In this document: piece by piece, positions 25,545 through 35,150 of the stretch
Position numbering within the stretch: position 1 is the first letter of the stretch
Layout: the number at the start of each line of letters is the position of its first letter
Assembly (NCBI GenBank): GCA_910586005.1
Contig: CAJUHG010000009.1
Coordinates: 1-51,838, forward strand
Direction of reading: 5' to 3'
Length of the DNA stretch: 51,838 nt
DNA from: an uncultured Lachnospiraceae bacterium
GTDB lineage: Bacteria > Bacillota > Clostridia > Lachnospirales > Lachnospiraceae
Notes under the pieces: generated by a model
What the model was told of the DNA's origin: nothing
The model's database searches: none
What the model saw: only the letters and a program-made list of their open reading frames with translations
Made by a program: the position numbers and the translations under genes

Positions 25545-25590
25545 AAATTGCTGTAATCACTAAAAATAGTGATTGCAGCAATTTTTCTTT
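25545..25590 (+). terminator. Intrinsic terminator downstream of csp
   Basis: A 17-position stem (25545-25561 with 25568-25584, one G-U) is followed by a T-rich tail. It ends the plus-strand csp transcript and faces lspA from the other side. Confidence 0.75.
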
Positions 25591-25707
25591 TCAGATATAG
25601 GAAATTTTTCCTATCTTTATAGTATTCTTCTTATAAAAATGCCTAATTAGTATAGAAAGATTTTGTAACAAAATTATCCTATATTAAATTAAAAATTTCT
25701 CCTAAAA

Positions 25708-26157
25708 TCAATCTCTTCCAAATAACACCAATAACAAACTACCTAAAAAAATACATAAATCTGAAATGTTAAATACCACATGATTTAATTTTTTCCAAGG
25801 GGTCTGAAAACTAACATAATCTATCACATATCCTTTTGTCACTCGGTCGAAGAAATTACTAGCTCCGCCACCTATGATAAGACTAAAAGCCAACATAATA
25901 CCTAAATTTTTTTTCTTTTTAAAACAGAGATACCAAAGAATACCAATCATTAAAAATATAATTCCAGATATATTTTTTACTAATTTGGGACATTTCTCCA
26001 AATAATTCAATGCCATACCTCTATTATGACATTTTCTAACAGTTACTTTTCCACTGAAAAGTTTTGTCTCTTCTTTAAAATCTCTCTGTTCCTCTATATG
26101 TTTTTTTAAAAAAAAATCTCCAGCAAATATTGTGGTTGCAACTAATATATATTTCAT
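25708..26157 (-). CDS. lspA: Signal peptidase II (LspA), somewhat divergent
   Basis: A 149-residue membrane aspartyl protease that removes signal peptides from prolipoproteins. The catalytic pair by homology is Asp113 (NFFDRVTKGYVID) and Asp133 (VVFNISD). HNRGMALN near 44-51 replaces the usual N-x-GAAF block. Hydrophobic segments are near 4-14, 63-78, 86-99 and 128-147. AAGGAG precedes the ATG. It stands alone rather than next to rluD. A lipoprotein candidate is encoded at 19.8 kb. Confidence 0.85.
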   Translation of the reverse strand: MKYILVATTIFAGDFFLKKHIEEQRDFKEETKLFSGKVTVRKCHNRGMALNYLEKCPKLVKNISGIIFLMIGILWYLCFKKKKNLGIMLAFSLIIGGGASNFFDRVTKGYVIDYVSFQTPWKKLNHVVFNISDLCIFLGSLLLVLFGRD

Positions 26158-26219
26158 CTTTTGTCTCCTTTCTATTTCTATTTTCTTTAAGGAATTACAA
26201 AACTATTAAATTATAAAAA

Positions 26220-26272
26220 TTTTATGTATCGTTAATACAATGATATTCAAATTTTTTGAATAATACATAAAA
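26220..26272. terminator. Hairpin between the subtilisin-like gene and lspA
   Basis: Nested inverted repeats: TTTTATGTAT/ATACATAAAA (26220-26229, 26263-26272) enclosing TATTCAAA/TTTGAATA (26244-26251, 26255-26262). It lies about 35 bases beyond the stop of the minus-strand protease gene. Confidence 0.5.
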
Positions 26273-26306
26273 TTATCAAGTCTAGCAGCCACCTATTTTA
26301 GATTCT

Positions 26307-27989
26307 TTATCGAATCCTAAAATCTTCAAAGGCTTGATATAAATTTAGTCTTCCCCATCCAAAAGCTTTGTCAGGATAAGTTCTCTTATTATCTCGCATA
26401 GCTCCACGAATTAAAATATTTTTTATTTCTACACTTGTTATCGTTGAATAGTTGCCTCGTACAATTCCCCATTCCATTAGTAATGCTACCGCACCTGCAG
26501 TAATCGCTGCTGCAACACTCGTTCCATCTTTCGTTGTAAATTGATTTCGCAAACCTGCCCCAAATACCCCTACGCCAGGTGCCACAAAGTCTGGTTTAAT
26601 CCATCCATTTGATGCAAATCCTCTTCCTGATCTTAAATAAATACTGTTATCTCTTGCATCATAGGCTCCTACACTCATAGGTACAACAGCAGCGGATGGA
26701 ACGGTAAGTGTTGTATCTGGATTTGAACGAATAAAAAATACTTCTCCCTCTAAAAGTTCTGTTAAAGGTAACCACATTTGAAACATACTTGCCATATCAA
26801 CTTCTGGAAAAACTCGAATATTCCACAAGCCTTGCGATGGCGTTTCAAAGCGCATATAAATTACTTGTGCGCCATCTAAAATACCTGTTATCCTATAGTC
26901 AACGGTAACTTTTGTGCCTTCAAATAAAAATCTATATTCTCTTCCACCAGATAAAATATATTCACCTGGCATTCGTTCCCCTGTTGGTGAGATAATTTCT
27001 ACAACGAATCGCTGAGGAGCTCTTGCCCAAAGTTCTACTGAAAATCCTTTTACATTTTCTCCTACGCTTATTTCTACATTTTGAAATGCCTGACCTTCTT
27101 CCATTATCCCTGAATAGTGATGTCTCTCATTTCCCTCATTTCCTGTAGCAGTCACTACTGCTCTGGCATCGCGCAGTGCAATAAAATTTAAAAAAGAGGA
27201 AAGATAACTTACTCCTGTATGGCTTCCCATATTTGTTCCAAGTCCAAAACAGATAACCAAGGGCATATGGCGCTTTTTGGCAAATTGCTCTAAATATGCA
27301 ACACCTGCCATAATATCATTTTCTTGAAATGCCTCTGCATCCTCTGGGATAAAAAAGAATTCCCGCAAGTATTGTTTTGCAGGTTTCAATTTTACCATAA
27401 CAATGCGGGAATATGGTGCTGCACCAATAAAATTTTCTTCTGGTATTTCACTGCCTGCTGCTACACTTGCCATATAAGTGCCATGTCCTTCTGGATCAGT
27501 AACTGGAACAATCTCTTTTGGATTTTGAGAGGAAAGTGCTTGATTTATTTCCATCTCTAAATATTCACTTCCATATATAAAACCTTCTGGTGATTTTCCA
27601 GTTCGGTCTGTTTGGTCCCAAATAGCTGCTATTCTAGTACTTCCATCACTGTTTCGAAATACTGGATTTTCATAATCAATTCCTGTATCCAAAAATCCAA
27701 TTAAAACACCCTGCCCCTTTAAGGACAGGGTAGGCTGATTTTGAATCTTTAATATTCCACTTATTTCCAAAGCACTTTCATCCATAAGTGTAAAGCACTT
27801 TGGAATAGAAGTATATTCATAATTTTGAATATTTAATGGAGGATTATCTGCTCTCGAAAAATATACAGATTTATATAACCGATCTAGGTTCTGCGCACAA
27901 AAATCTGGAGGAACCTTTCCCATCTGTAACGTATATAGCATAATAAAATCATAATAATCGTTTGAGTATACAGCTTCTTCACAATCCAT
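26307..27989 (-). CDS. Subtilisin-like S8 protease, Csp (germination-protease) type
   Basis: A 560-residue S8 protease with no signal peptide. The triad is intact: Asp101 in GFLDTGIDYENP, His169 in DPEGHGTYMAS and Ser491 in DGTSVAAAITAG, with oxyanion Asn283. An insert between the oxyanion Asn and Ser (about 295-430) fits the jellyroll found in CspA/B/C, the clostridial germination proteases. An N-terminal prodomain of about 85 residues precedes it. Unlike pseudoprotease CspC it should be active. Whether it serves germination here or another cell process is unknown; it stands alone. Confidence 0.85.
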   Translation of the reverse strand: MDCEEAVYSNDYYDFIMLYTLQMGKVPPDFCAQNLDRLYKSVYFSRADNPPLNIQNYEYTSIPKCFTLMDESALEISGILKIQNQPTLSLKGQGVLIGFLDTGIDYENPVFRNSDGSTRIAAIWDQTDRTGKSPEGFIYGSEYLEMEINQALSSQNPKEIVPVTDPEGHGTYMASVAAGSEIPEENFIGAAPYSRIVMVKLKPAKQYLREFFFIPEDAEAFQENDIMAGVAYLEQFAKKRHMPLVICFGLGTNMGSHTGVSYLSSFLNFIALRDARAVVTATGNEGNERHHYSGIMEEGQAFQNVEISVGENVKGFSVELWARAPQRFVVEIISPTGERMPGEYILSGGREYRFLFEGTKVTVDYRITGILDGAQVIYMRFETPSQGLWNIRVFPEVDMASMFQMWLPLTELLEGEVFFIRSNPDTTLTVPSAAVVPMSVGAYDARDNSIYLRSGRGFASNGWIKPDFVAPGVGVFGAGLRNQFTTKDGTSVAAAITAGAVALLMEWGIVRGNYSTITSVEIKNILIRGAMRDNKRTYPDKAFGWGRLNLYQAFEDFRIR

Positions 27990-28094
27990 AAATTGCTCTT
28001 TTCTTTTTTCTAAATATTATGTGCAGAAGCAAAAAAATATTCTGACTCTATGTTATCCTCTCCTAATACTTTAAAAAGATTATTTTTATCTATT

Positions 28095-29609
28095 TTAAGC
28101 TTCTGCCAATTTATCTTCTAAAACAGAACATCCCCGCATACTAATTACAGGACCTCCTATTCTTTCAATATAATCTTTGGTAATTGTCACCATCCCAATA
28201 TTATCATCTTTTGGAATCTCATACATAATATCTAACATAAATTCTTCAATAATAGCACGTAAAGCCCTTGCCCCCACATCTTTTTTCTTTGCTTTCTTAG
28301 CAATAGATTGCAAAGCTTCTTCCTCAAATTCTAAGTTCACTTCATCCATAGCAAGTAATTTCTTATACTGTTTGATAATAGCATTTTTAGGCTCTGTCAA
28401 AATCCGCACTAACATATTTTCAGTCAATGCATCCAATGCAAAAATTACTGGCAAACGACCTAAGAATTCTGGAATCATCCCATATTTACGGATATCTTCT
28501 ACCTCTACTCGATGCAAAAGATTTTCTTCTTTCTCATATTTATCCTTTAAATCTGCATGAAATCCCATTGCAGATTTCTTATTTAAGCGTTCTTTAATAA
28601 TATCTTCCAAATCAGGAAAAGCACCACCACAGATAAATAGAATATTCTTGGTGTTTACTGTGGCAAGTGGAACCATAGCATTTTTACTGTTGGCTCCAAC
28701 GGGAACCTCAACTTCTGCGCCTTCTAACAATTTTAACATTCCCTGTTGTACACTTTCACCACTTACATCTCTTTGATTTGTATTTTTCTTCTTTGCAATT
28801 TTATCAATCTCATCAATAAATATAATTCCATGTTCCGCCTTTTCTACATCATTATCTGCTGCTGCTAAAAGTTTTGAAACTACACTTTCTATATCATCCC
28901 CAATATAACCAGCTTCTGTAAGAGAGGTAGCATCTGCAATAGCAAGAGGTACATTTAAAAGTTTGGCAAGAGTTCTTACCATATAAGTCTTACCACTTCC
29001 TGTTGGCCCTAGCATTAACATATTAGATTTTTCAATTTCTACTCCATCTGAATTATCACAACCTACACGCTTATAATGATTATAAACTGCTACTGCCATA
29101 ATCTTTTTAGCATGTTCCTGTCCTACTACATATTCATCCAAACTTGCTTTAATCTTATGAGGAGCAGGAATAGACTTAATATCCAATACAGGTTCTTCTT
29201 TTTTTTCCTCTTTTGCTTTTTTCTTTTTTAATTTTTGACTTTTTGGTATCATGTTCATATTTTGCAAATCTGACAAATTAATCATACTGATATTTGGCAT
29301 TGTACCAAAAGAATTCATATCTCCTAAAGGAAAACCAGAATGATTCATGCTGTCAAAGGTTTTTTGCATACAATCTGCACAAATGCATATTTCATTTGGT
29401 ATTTTAATCATCTTTCCTGCCTTACTTTCTGGGCGATGGCAAATATAACAAATATCTTCATATTCACTTTCTGAAGAATTATTCTCAACGCTTGTATTAC
29501 TTTCAATATTTTCACTGAAAGAATCTGTTTTTGAATTATTATCTTCTCCATTTAAATCTGTAACTACTTCCCGAAAATCTGTATCATCAAATTTTTCTGT
29601 ATCGTTCAT
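28095..29609 (-). CDS. clpX: ClpX-type AAA+ unfoldase with extended N-terminal region
   Basis: A 504-residue ClpX, about 80 residues longer than usual. The zinc-binding domain is at C54-x2-C57 and C77-x2-C80, preceded by an acidic Ser/Asn-rich tail of about 50 residues. A Met/Lys-rich linker follows (about 87-145). Walker A GPTGSGKT is at 201-208, pore loop GYIGDD near 234, Walker B IIFIDEID at 262-269, and RALRAI is the sensor-2 region. KKSAMGFHA matches the ClpP-binding IGF loop with M for I. clpP is not adjacent. It could be the main ClpX or a second copy; only the genome can tell. Confidence 0.9.
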   Translation of the reverse strand: MNDTEKFDDTDFREVVTDLNGEDNNSKTDSFSENIESNTSVENNSSESEYEDICYICHRPESKAGKMIKIPNEICICADCMQKTFDSMNHSGFPLGDMNSFGTMPNISMINLSDLQNMNMIPKSQKLKKKKAKEEKKEEPVLDIKSIPAPHKIKASLDEYVVGQEHAKKIMAVAVYNHYKRVGCDNSDGVEIEKSNMLMLGPTGSGKTYMVRTLAKLLNVPLAIADATSLTEAGYIGDDIESVVSKLLAAADNDVEKAEHGIIFIDEIDKIAKKKNTNQRDVSGESVQQGMLKLLEGAEVEVPVGANSKNAMVPLATVNTKNILFICGGAFPDLEDIIKERLNKKSAMGFHADLKDKYEKEENLLHRVEVEDIRKYGMIPEFLGRLPVIFALDALTENMLVRILTEPKNAIIKQYKKLLAMDEVNLEFEEEALQSIAKKAKKKDVGARALRAIIEEFMLDIMYEIPKDDNIGMVTITKDYIERIGGPVISMRGCSVLEDKLAEA

Positions 29610-29721
29610 TCTTAAATCTCCTCTTCCTTTTTGGAATCACTATCCGAAACATAATTTTATTATAAGTCAAGGTATGAGATAGCACAACTGCTTTTACAAA
29701 GGCTTTCGAAAAATTTTAGAA

Positions 29722-30717
29722 TTATAATTCATAAAAATAATTGTATCCACAAAAATGTTGGTTGATTGGGTCATAATATAAGCCAATCGTTTCATCCCCC
29801 TGTATTAAAAGTAAAATCATATCTTTCAATTCCACAATCTGATAAGAATAATTAACAGAAACATCCCATACATTCATTTTGTCATATTTCTCTGTGGACA
29901 TATATCCCAAAATTTCTTCTAAAATATAATTTGGTATATTTGTAGAGTTATCTTCAGAATTAAGTATATTATTTAACCACTGAAAACTCTCCAAGTAACT
30001 ATTTGCATACTTATCATCTCCTATATAGATAGAGGTAATATCTCCATTTCTTAAATAAGTCATATAGATAAAATATTCTGACATCTGTTCTTTTGACTCT
30101 TCTAATACCTTTACCAGTTTTTCTTTTCCTTCTTCCCAGACACTCCGATCCCGTTCTTCTTTGGAGTCATATTCTATACAAACAAAACTTATAATATTCC
30201 ACTCTGTACAGGCAAATTTCACCTGATACTGTTTTTCATTTAAAGTTAAGATATCTTGATAAAAATAAACCATTCCTATTGGAAATGCAGTTACTGCCTT
30301 TAATTCATTCATAATAGACTTTTGCTGTTTTTCATACCAGTCCCATACTTCTTTTGTTGTGCTATTACTCTCATATGCAATTAACTCACAGATATAAAAA
30401 TTCTGCAATGCTTTTAATTCCTCTTCATCTTCCCCTACCCCTATATCTCCTTTAAAAACAACTGCCTGAAATCTTGGATAATACCCTGTCAGACAAGAAG
30501 TATCATCTTCTGGATAATAATTCCAAGGAAATAATTCAATTTCTTCATCAATTTTTCCATAAAAAATATTAGAATTTGTATCCTCATACATAAGTTCTTC
30601 TAAAGTACTACCATTTTCTAAAACTTTTTTACCACTTTCTACAATTACAAGATATCCAACTCCTAAAATAATTCCTGCGCAAAAGAAGGTCAGCAATATA
30701 GAAAATATCCTACGCAC
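29722..30717 (-). CDS. Membrane-anchored hypothetical protein cotranscribed with the histidine kinase
   Basis: A 331-residue protein not recognised. Residues about 5-27 form one transmembrane helix, and the remainder is hydrophilic, rich in Glu, Asp, Tyr and Trp, with no motif I can place. Its start overlaps the histidine kinase stop by eight bases, so it belongs to the same operon. This placement suggests it senses or reports on the signal, for example as an accessory or target of the two-component system (inference). Its orientation (outside) is suggested by the positive N-terminus. Confidence 0.7.
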   Translation of the reverse strand: MRRIFSILLTFFCAGIILGVGYLVIVESGKKVLENGSTLEELMYEDTNSNIFYGKIDEEIELFPWNYYPEDDTSCLTGYYPRFQAVVFKGDIGVGEDEEELKALQNFYICELIAYESNSTTKEVWDWYEKQQKSIMNELKAVTAFPIGMVYFYQDILTLNEKQYQVKFACTEWNIISFVCIEYDSKEERDRSVWEEGKEKLVKVLEESKEQMSEYFIYMTYLRNGDITSIYIGDDKYANSYLESFQWLNNILNSEDNSTNIPNYILEEILGYMSTEKYDKMNVWDVSVNYSYQIVELKDMILLLIQGDETIGLYYDPINQHFCGYNYFYEL

Positions 30718-32125
30718 CTCCCACTCCTCCTTTCATACAAATGAAAACTTGTGTCCCTTCTCCCAATTGGCTTTCAAACTGTATGGTTCCCTGATGAAGT
30801 GAAACAATTTCTTTACATAGGGCAAGTCCTAATCCTGCTCCTCCACTAGCTCTACTTCTTGTTTTGTCTACCATATAAAAGGCTTGGGTAATTTTGTCGA
30901 TTTCTTCTTTAGGAATTCCTACTCCTTCATCCGATACTTCAATACAAAAATCTTCCTTGTTAAAATATCCATTTACCCAGATTTTTCCACCTTCTTTAGA
31001 TGCCTTTATTGCATTATCTACCAAGTTATAGAGCAACGACTTAAACAATTCCTTATCCACACATAAGATTCCTTGTTGTGCTTCACAAAACAAGTTCATA
31101 TCTCTACTATCTGTTATTACCTTTAAAGAATTTCCAATTTCCTCAAACAATTCTTGCATATTCTCTTGTTGCCACTCAAGATTTGTCTCACCTACCGTAA
31201 TTAACTCCATCAATTTTCCTGACAGTGTGCGCATGCGGCTTGCTTCTGCTTTAATGATTCCTGCATATTCTATTCTACTTTCTTCTGTGATATCTTTTTT
31301 AATCTGTAATAAATCAGAAAATCCTAAAATAGAAGTTAGTGGCGTTTTCAGTTCATGAGAAAGATTATCAATAAAATTCTTTCGATCCTCTGCTACATGC
31401 TCCAAAGCACGTACATTTGTTTCCACTGCCTCTGCCATTCGATTCATATTGTGAGCCAATTCTGAAAGTTCATCATGTCCTTTTTCTGGAATACGTTTTT
31501 GATAACTTCCTTGTGCAATTGCTCTGGTACCTTCATTAATTTTTTTCAATGGATGCAATAGAATTTTCAATACAATCAGAAGGATAAATGCAATTACTAT
31601 TGCACACATCATACTAATAATTTGAATCTGCCATAACATATTCTCATGAATATTTACCACATCTGTAATATCATGTTCTGTAACAACATAATATGTTTTC
31701 CCTTCAATGCTTTCAGAAGAAGCGGTATATAATTGATGCTCTTGTACTTGCATATAACTTTTTTCGGTTTCTATCACTGCTTCTAACAGCCCTTCTGGAA
31801 GTTTCATTTCTTTATTTGTATAAATTTTCTCATGTTTTGCATTAAAAAATAAAATTCCACTGCCTTCCTTATTCTTCCCAAACGTTTTTTTCATAAATTT
31901 TTGTAATGTTTTTTCTTCTAATACAATCGCATTTTCTTTGAAACGTTCTGTAATCATCATACTTTTAAAACTAGTAAGTAAAAATTCATGTTCACTATAG
32001 ACACTCTGCTTTTTTTGATCTAATGCAAATGAAAAACTATTTTTCAATAGTAAAATACTGGTCATGCTTACAGCAAGCATCACCAGTATTAAAGTATATA
32101 AAAATACTTTTTGCCAAAGTTTCAT
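30710..32125 (-). CDS. Sensor histidine kinase with HAMP domain
   Basis: A 471-residue membrane kinase. TM1 is near 5-28, an extracellular sensor region about 29-162, TM2 near 165-190 and HAMP near 188-242. Phospho-acceptor His257 lies in NLSHELKTPLTS. The ATPase domain has the N box (LVDNAIKAS), G1 (DEGVGIP) and G2 (GAGLGLAL). The ATG at 32125 has AAAGGAG seven bases upstream, inside the last codons of the response regulator; an earlier in-frame start is less likely. The signal is unknown. Confidence 0.94.
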   Translation of the reverse strand: MKLWQKVFLYTLILVMLAVSMTSILLLKNSFSFALDQKKQSVYSEHEFLLTSFKSMMITERFKENAIVLEEKTLQKFMKKTFGKNKEGSGILFFNAKHEKIYTNKEMKLPEGLLEAVIETEKSYMQVQEHQLYTASSESIEGKTYYVVTEHDITDVVNIHENMLWQIQIISMMCAIVIAFILLIVLKILLHPLKKINEGTRAIAQGSYQKRIPEKGHDELSELAHNMNRMAEAVETNVRALEHVAEDRKNFIDNLSHELKTPLTSILGFSDLLQIKKDITEESRIEYAGIIKAEASRMRTLSGKLMELITVGETNLEWQQENMQELFEEIGNSLKVITDSRDMNLFCEAQQGILCVDKELFKSLLYNLVDNAIKASKEGGKIWVNGYFNKEDFCIEVSDEGVGIPKEEIDKITQAFYMVDKTRSRASGGAGLGLALCKEIVSLHQGTIQFESQLGEGTQVFICMKGGVGGA

Positions 32126-32129
32126 ATAA

Positions 32130-32792
32130 TTACTCCTTTGCACTTTCCAAGCGATAACCTAATTTAGGTATCGTTACCAATTTATCTTTTAAATTCAACT
32201 TCTTGCGAAGTTGTTGAATATGAATGTCAATCGTTCTACTTTCTCCCTCATATTCAAATCCCCAAACTGCCGCTAAGAGACGATCTCTAGAAATTGCCAC
32301 ATCTTTATGTTGGATAAAAAACACCAGTACCTCAAATTCCTTTGGAGTCAAATAGACTTCTTTTCCATCATATTTACAAGTATGTTCTTCTATATTAACA
32401 GAAATATTCCCATAATGATAAGAATTTTCTGTCCGCTTTACACGACGTAAAATCACTTCTATTCTCGCCAATAATTCCATAGCTTCAAAAGGTTTTACAA
32501 TATAATCTTCTGCTCCTAATCGCAGACCTCGCACCTTGTCTGTCAGCTCCTGTTTTGCAGTAATAAAAATCACTGGAGACTCTGTATTAGTACGATTTTT
32601 TATAATTTCAAAACCACTCATATCTGGCAACATTACATCTAACAATATTAAATCAAAATTCTCATGTTCTATCTTTTGAAAAGCTTCTGCGCCATTATTG
32701 CAAACAATTCCCTCATATCCTCCAATTGCTACTGTAGCTTCCATTAATTTTGCTATATTTGCATCATCTTCTACTATTAAGATTCTTATCAT
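32130..32792 (-). CDS. OmpR-type response regulator
   Basis: A 220-residue regulator. The receiver domain has the acidic pair D9-D10, phospho-acceptor Asp52 in LLDVMLPD and Lys near 102 in VKPFEAME. The C-terminal winged helix (about 125-218) carries LTPKEFEVLVF and GYRLE. It is paired with the kinase immediately downstream, whose ribosome site it contains. No specific DNA target is apparent. Confidence 0.94.
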   Translation of the reverse strand: MIRILIVEDDANIAKLMEATVAIGGYEGIVCNNGAEAFQKIEHENFDLILLDVMLPDMSGFEIIKNRTNTESPVIFITAKQELTDKVRGLRLGAEDYIVKPFEAMELLARIEVILRRVKRTENSYHYGNISVNIEEHTCKYDGKEVYLTPKEFEVLVFFIQHKDVAISRDRLLAAVWGFEYEGESRTIDIHIQQLRKKLNLKDKLVTIPKLGYRLESAKE

Positions 32793-32948
32793 TTTGTGTC
32801 CTACTTTCTTCTTATGCTGTCGCCTTTCTTATATGTCCAAGATTTATCCTCTTCAAATTATATGTAAATAATGTTCTAAAAAAATATTATAAATATAAAA
32901 AACCCTTAAACTTTATCAATTGCATTTATTTTATCAGTTACTTATTAA

Positions 32949-34439
32949 TTACATATACTTATCAATGGAGCTTACTGTCTCTTTCAATTCCTTCATACAT
33001 TCCCTTACCTTTTCAGCTTGTTGATTTGTATCTTCTCCTAGTTCTACTGCTTGTTGAGTACTTGCAAATACTTCTTGACTAACTGCTGAGATTTGATTAA
33101 TACTATCAACAATCACTTGGTTTGATTGCAAAATTTCATCAATCTTATGATAAATTTCTTGTACATTTTGATTCAGCCCTGTCATTTTTGTCCCAATACT
33201 TGAAAATTGTTCATCCATATTATAGATTAATTCTTTTTCTGTATAAGTAACCTCCATAACATTATCTACGGTACCTTTTGCTATATCAGCATTTTGTCTC
33301 AGCTCCGTTACAATATTTTGAATCATTTCTGTCAACTTTCTCGTCTCGTCCGCAAGCAAACGAATTTCTTCTGCTACAACTGCGAATCCTCTTCCTGCTT
33401 CTCCTGCTCTAGCACTTTCTATAGAAGCATTCAGAGCTAACAAATTTGTTTGGCTAGAAATAGAAAAAATCTGTTCTGTGATTTCCTCTACTGCCTTTGC
33501 ATTTTGAATTAATTTTTTTACAGAAGCAACCAACTGTTCATTTGCTTTTTGTGTTCTTTCAGATTGATTTTGTAAGTTATTTACAGATTCCTGCCCATCC
33601 TCTACTGCAACAGCAGACTGTTTTGCCAACTCTAACATTTGATCAGACACTTCCTTTGTTTTCATAATCATAGTTTGAATATTTCCTGTCATAACTGTCT
33701 GCTTTTCAATATTCTGTGTATTATTATTATTTCCAATAGATATTTCTCCCAAAGCTGCTGCTGTGGAAGCAATATCTTGACTCAATACTTGCATATATGT
33801 TTCTATTTCCTCAGAATTTTGCCGGACAATGGAAACTACTTGTAACACATCTTCTAATAATTGGGTATTTTTTTCTTTTTCTTCATTTATACTTGCTACT
33901 TTTATAGAATTATTTCTATTTGATATTCTTGTAGTTCCACAAAGTACCAGCAAATACACAATCACACATGCTCCCTGAAGCAAAAGAGATGCTGTATTCC
34001 ATTCACTTCCAGAATGCATATGTTTTAAGATGAAAACCGCATAAATCAAATCCATAATATTGATAGTTCCAAATATAATTGCTATTCTTAAAATTACTTT
34101 ATAATCATAATAAAGAATATAAATAACTGTCAATGGAAAAACCATTGTAAAAACAAGATCATTTTGAGCACCAAAAACAGCAAGTGCATATACTACTATA
34201 TAACCAATGATAGAAACATGTTTAAAAAATCTACTATCTTTTTTCTTCAAAAATACTGCATAGGATGCTATAAGAGAAATTATAACTGCCAAAATCACAG
34301 AAATCATAAAATTAAATTCTATATTTCCTTGTTTGTAGTCTCTGATATAACCTACAAACAAAAAGAAATCAATAATTGTCATAATTATTAAGACAAATTG
34401 ATTTACTACTCTTTCTTCACTATAGTCTTTTGCATTCAT
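32949..34439 (-). CDS. Methyl-accepting chemotaxis protein with membrane-embedded sensor
   Basis: A 496-residue chemoreceptor-type protein. The first 190 residues contain about six hydrophobic helices with short loops and no extracellular ligand domain. A coiled-coil region follows. The signalling tip is canonical: QTNLLALNASIESARAGEAG near 330-349, with the following GFAVVAEEIRLLADET. No HAMP was recognised. No che or flagellar genes are in the window, so a role in motility or another signalling route cannot be decided. It starts 157 bases upstream of the response regulator start side and is transcribed the same way. Confidence 0.92.
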   Translation of the reverse strand: MNAKDYSEERVVNQFVLIIMTIIDFFLFVGYIRDYKQGNIEFNFMISVILAVIISLIASYAVFLKKKDSRFFKHVSIIGYIVVYALAVFGAQNDLVFTMVFPLTVIYILYYDYKVILRIAIIFGTINIMDLIYAVFILKHMHSGSEWNTASLLLQGACVIVYLLVLCGTTRISNRNNSIKVASINEEKEKNTQLLEDVLQVVSIVRQNSEEIETYMQVLSQDIASTAAALGEISIGNNNNTQNIEKQTVMTGNIQTMIMKTKEVSDQMLELAKQSAVAVEDGQESVNNLQNQSERTQKANEQLVASVKKLIQNAKAVEEITEQIFSISSQTNLLALNASIESARAGEAGRGFAVVAEEIRLLADETRKLTEMIQNIVTELRQNADIAKGTVDNVMEVTYTEKELIYNMDEQFSSIGTKMTGLNQNVQEIYHKIDEILQSNQVIVDSINQISAVSQEVFASTQQAVELGEDTNQQAEKVRECMKELKETVSSIDKYM

Positions 34440-34601
34440 TTTTGAATCTCCTTCCTACTTTAATCAGTAATTGTAAAACTATTATCTACTAAATTTTCCA
34501 ATTATACCTTAGACTTTTTTATTTTAGCATATTCTATAAATCCCATCAACTTTTTTGCTGTGCTTCATGGCATAACTTTTATGATATCATTTCTTTTCAT
34601 G

Positions 34602-35069
34602 TTATACATCATATTTTTTTCTTTTTTTCCATAAAATAAAAATCAACAATACCCCAATAGCAGCTCCCACACTATCAATACATACATCTGTAATTTTACC
34701 AGCTCGGCCTGGAACAAACAATTGATGAATTTCATCTGATATAGCATAGAACACTGTAACTCCCCATGTCAATAACAGCCAATTTTTTGTTGTAAAAGAA
34801 TAACAACTCAAATAAAAAGCAAGTAATAATGCCAACAATGCATACTCACTCATGTGAGCAACTTTTCGAACTACAAGTCCTATCGTCTCTGCTTGGGCCA
34901 TTAATTCTACCTCACTTTTTTTCTGATGAAATAAATAGTTCTGCCATTCTATAATCTGATAAGAAGCAGAATCACTAGTCTTTGTAGATTCTGCTCCTGG
35001 TTGAGAAGAAAAGAAAAAAATTACTACCATCCAGATGATTACCATAATACCTGCAATTCTCTTTTTCAT
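34602..35069 (-). CDS. VanZ family membrane protein
   Basis: A 155-residue polytopic protein with about four hydrophobic segments. FFFSSQPG near 19-26, VVRKVAHMSEYALLALLL near 67-84 and SDEIHQLFVPGRAGKITDVC near 111-130 are the family's conserved blocks. VanZ-like proteins can lower teicoplanin sensitivity in enterococci, but most members have no known role. The GGAGG upstream of the ATG is unusually distant (about 17 bases), with a short out-of-frame ATG between, so start or coupling is uncertain. Confidence 0.88.
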   Translation of the reverse strand: MKKRIAGIMVIIWMVVIFFFSSQPGAESTKTSDSASYQIIEWQNYLFHQKKSEVELMAQAETIGLVVRKVAHMSEYALLALLLAFYLSCYSFTTKNWLLLTWGVTVFYAISDEIHQLFVPGRAGKITDVCIDSVGAAIGVLLIFILWKKRKKYDV

Positions 35070-35150
35070 AACTTCTAGTAATCATTCCTCCTATTACCTT
35101 TCAGTTATGGAAGAAATGAATTTCTCCTTTCTACTAATTTTATAAGAAAA

